DNA from: an uncultured Clostridia bacterium | GTDB lineage: Bacteria; Bacillota; Clostridia; Christensenellales; UBA1242 | Assembly: GCA_947584775.1 (NCBI GenBank) | Contig: CANPWT010000008.1 | Coordinates: forward strand, 1 to 24,277 | Direction: 5' to 3' | Length of the DNA: 24,277 nt | Shown here: positions 22,190 to 24,277 of the stretch, piece by piece | Layout of the letters: each line of letters begins with the position of its first letter | Position numbering within the stretch: position 1 is the first letter of the stretch | Position numbers and translations under genes: made by a program | The notes under the pieces: model-generated | What the model saw: the letters and a program-made list of their open reading frames with translations, nothing else | Database searches by the model: none | What the model was told of the DNA's origin: nothing

Positions 22190-22301
22190 CATCTAATTAA
22201 ATTTATAACTACTTGTTTATTTAAATTTAAGGTGTTTATTTAAATTTGTAATTGTAATAATCAAAAATTAAATTAAAAACTATTTTTAAAAGGAGCAAAA
22301 T

Positions 22302-23822
22302 ATGGAAAACATCGAGCAACAAAGTGAATTTGATATCAAGGTGGAAAAGGTTAAAAAATTAGAATCCAACGGGGAAAAGGCGTACAAAGCCAAATTTAAC
22401 AAAACACACGAAATTCACAATTTAGATAACTGCGAATTGGGCACTCATGTTAGCGTTGCCGGGCGTATGATATTCAAACGCACATTTGGCAAACTTATTT
22501 TTGCTCGCCTTTATGCAATAGGCGATAATTACGAAATGGATTTAACTGCCCCTATGCGCACCAGCGTTCAAATTAGCCTTAACTTCAATGTTGTTGGGGA
22601 AGAGAGGTTAAAATATTTTAAAGAGTTTTGCGATATTGGCGATTTTGTTGGTGTTAATGGCGAACTTATTCGCACCCAAACCGGGGAGTTGACCGTGCAA
22701 GTTGAAACATTTGAATTACTTTCCAAAGCACTGCGCGGTCTGCCAGAAAAGTTCCACGGCTTAGTTGATACCGACAGCAGATATCGTCAGCGCTACTTAG
22801 ACATAATTTCAAACGAAAAAAGCAGAAATGCGGTTATAATTCGCTTTAAAGTTATGCAATTTATTCGTGATTTTTACATCAAACACGGCTTTTTAGAAGT
22901 GGAAACCCCAATTTTGCAAAATGCGGTTGGCGGGGCACTTGCAAAACCGTTCAGAACACATCACAACGCACTAGACCTGGACATGAATTTGCGCATATCG
23001 CCTGAAACTTTCCACAAGCGCGTTATTGCGTGCGGGTTTGACAAAATTTTTGAATTTGCCAAAGATTTTCGTAACGAGGGTCTGTGCGTGGACAAATTGC
23101 AAGAGTTCACCATGCTTGAAAGTTACGCCGCTTATTGGGATTTTGAAGATAGCATTAAATTTTACACTGAAATGTTTAGGGAAGTTTGCAAATACATTTT
23201 TGGCAAGTACGAATTTACCGCCAACGGCCGAACAATAACTCTGCCTGAGCAGTTCCCACGCATGGACTATGTTGCCACTTTAAACGAAATTTTGGGCATT
23301 AATGTTTTAGATATAACAGATGTTGACGAGTTTAAAAAATTGGTGTTAAAGAAAAAATTGCTTGAAGAATTTGAACTAAACGACCAATTTACCGTGGGCG
23401 GAATTATAGACCTATTATACAAAAGGAAAATGCGCCCAAATATTATCGAGCCAACAATTTTATACAACTACCCAAATGTTGTTCCGCTTGCTAGATATAG
23501 CGATAAGGACGATAGAATTATTGAAATGTTCCAACTTGTAATTGATGGGCAAGAAATGGTTAAAGGTTATAGCGAACTTGTTAACCCAATCCAACAAAAG
23601 CGCAACTTTGAAGAGCAAGCCAAGGCAAAACAAAAAGGCGATGCCGAGGCAATGGATTATGATAAAGAATACATTTTGGCAATGGAGCACGGCTTCCCAC
23701 CAATTTCTGGCATAGGCTTTGGCATTGATGTGTTTATTTATCACTTGCTGGATTGCGAAAATATTAGGGACACAATTTTGTTCCCAATTGTAAAACCAGA
23801 GGCGGACGGCAATGAAAATTAG
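22302..23822 (+). CDS. Lysyl-tRNA synthetase class II-like protein with altered catalytic motifs
   Basis: 506 aa, full length for LysRS. It has an N-terminal OB fold (~47-140, HVSVAGRMIFKRTFGKLIFA), the YRQRYLDII linker and a class II core. The core keeps GFLEVETP (motif 1), SPETFHKR, FRNEG (256-260) and EFTMLESY (motif 2). It departs from the family elsewhere: the HNP before EFT is KLQ (265-267); the lysine-site asparagine of the GNGFSEL block is K421 (VKGYSEL); and motif 3 reads GIGFGIDVFI, so its invariant, ATP-binding arginine is V477. The frame is intact. It may be a LysRS paralogue with changed or lost aminoacylation, or a divergent working enzyme. AAAGGAG precedes ATG 22302; gpsA overlaps its end by 11 bases. 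Confidence 0.85.
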   Translation: MENIEQQSEFDIKVEKVKKLESNGEKAYKAKFNKTHEIHNLDNCELGTHVSVAGRMIFKRTFGKLIFARLYAIGDNYEMDLTAPMRTSVQISLNFNVVGEERLKYFKEFCDIGDFVGVNGELIRTQTGELTVQVETFELLSKALRGLPEKFHGLVDTDSRYRQRYLDIISNEKSRNAVIIRFKVMQFIRDFYIKHGFLEVETPILQNAVGGALAKPFRTHHNALDLDMNLRISPETFHKRVIACGFDKIFEFAKDFRNEGLCVDKLQEFTMLESYAAYWDFEDSIKFYTEMFREVCKYIFGKYEFTANGRTITLPEQFPRMDYVATLNEILGINVLDITDVDEFKKLVLKKKLLEEFELNDQFTVGGIIDLLYKRKMRPNIIEPTILYNYPNVVPLARYSDKDDRIIEMFQLVIDGQEMVKGYSELVNPIQQKRNFEEQAKAKQKGDAEAMDYDKEYILAMEHGFPPISGIGFGIDVFIYHLLDCENIRDTILFPIVKPEADGNEN

Positions 23823-24277
23823 TTTAATTGGCAGCGGCAGATGGGCGTCCAACATCGCCGGGCTATGCTTAAAAAACAATCACACCGTCCTTTGCTGGGA
23901 GCGAGATATTAATGATGATAGCCAATTTTTTAAGCACGCCAAAAATGAATATATAAATTTGTCGGCATACAAAAAATGCGGGCAACTAACTTTTACTCAC
24001 GACCTTAAAAAGGCAATTAAGTATGGCGACTTTGTTATAATTTCCATTTTAAGCCAAAAATTGGATGAGTTGATGGAAAAAATAAAACTAGTGCCAAATT
24101 TTAGCAACAAAAATTATTGCCTTGCAATGAAAGGTGTTCAGGCGGAAACAGGCAGAACGCTAAGCGAAATTATGCGTGATGCGGGCGTAGATAAAAACAA
24201 CATTGTTGTAATGGCGGGGCCAGGGCATATTCAGTCCATTTTAGCGGGCGAAAAAACACACATGATTGTTGCCGGCT
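23812..24277 (+). CDS. gpsA: NAD(P)-dependent glycerol-3-phosphate dehydrogenase, N-terminal part
   Basis: 155 codons before the window ends; the C-terminal domain is missing because of the edge. GpsA reduces dihydroxyacetone phosphate to sn-glycerol 3-phosphate for phospholipid synthesis. The Rossmann motif is IGSGRWASNIA (6-16; family form GxGxWG), followed by DFVIISILSQ, the NYCLAMKGVQAETGR block (family KGxE/T) and the VVMAGPGHIQSILAGEKT segment, where most members have SGPSxAxE. These changes make it a somewhat divergent member. ATG 23812 overlaps the LysRS-like gene by 11 bases, implying translational coupling. Confidence 0.85.
   Translation, partial: MKISLIGSGRWASNIAGLCLKNNHTVLCWERDINDDSQFFKHAKNEYINLSAYKKCGQLTFTHDLKKAIKYGDFVIISILSQKLDELMEKIKLVPNFSNKNYCLAMKGVQAETGRTLSEIMRDAGVDKNNIVVMAGPGHIQSILAGEKTHMIVAG

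Noticed and set aside
22096..22301. T-box riboswitch in the LysRS-like leader
   Set aside because: No T-box sequence, specifier-loop layout or intrinsic terminator could be found; the leader is dominated by the 40-bp repeats.

Overview
The window is A+T-rich (about three quarters by eye) and carries the chromosome-origin neighbourhood of a low-GC Gram-positive-type bacterium, most likely an uncultured Bacillota (Clostridia-like). The pointers are Shine-Dalgarno sites of the AGGAGG type, the S6-SSB-S18 operon, the rpmH-rnpA-yidD-yidC-jag operon, a CwlD-like amidase and a YpsA-family remnant. No rRNA, tRNA, CRISPR array, phage module or insertion sequence was recognised. The species cannot be named from this sequence.

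Layout. 1-2514 (minus strand): a decayed corner with a 45-codon ORF, an orphan 134-codon gene and a YpsA/DUF1273 pseudogene, then an isochorismatase-fold hydrolase downstream of a COG2426-type membrane protein. 3194-6083 (plus): parA and parB, separated by an unusual 1.25 kb gene-free spacer bracketed by two parS-like palindromes. 6187-7152 (minus): NrnA-like DHH phosphoesterase. 7328-8008 (plus): membrane-anchored amidase. 8026-8212: a dense DnaA-box cluster, the best oriC candidate. 8302-12814 (plus): an unknown two-TM protein, rpsF-ssb-rpsR, dnaA and recF. 13265-15504: galE (plus) and two minus-strand genes, flanked by extremely AT-rich DNA. 15.7-16.5 kb: a second, weaker DnaA-box cluster and a field of degenerate inverted repeats, then dnaN. 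18.1-18.8 kb: an array of higher-GC intergenic repeats in alternating orientation. 18.97-19.09 kb: a promoter-hairpin-terminator unit (small RNA or attenuator). 19235-21759: rpmH-rnpA-yidD-yidC-jag. 22302 to the end: a divergent LysRS-like gene overlapping gpsA (cut by the window edge).

How the genes work together. DnaA, DnaN, RecF and SSB serve replication initiation, processivity and repair. ParA, ParB and parS segregate the origin. RpmH, RnpA, YidD, YidC and Jag link ribosome assembly, tRNA processing and membrane insertion. The ancestral dnaA-dnaN-recF order is broken: recF follows dnaA directly, and dnaN sits 3.9 kb further on behind galE and two unrelated genes. Nearly all core genes lie on the plus strand.

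The points most worth a second look are the LysRS-like protein lacking the class II motif 3 arginine, the paired 40-bp hairpin repeats in its leader, the split parA/parB locus with a parS that doubles as a terminator, the DnaA-box cluster 2 kb from dnaA, the repeat field upstream of dnaN, and the 85-nt RNA candidate before rpmH. All functional statements are read from sequence motifs; no search or folding program was run.
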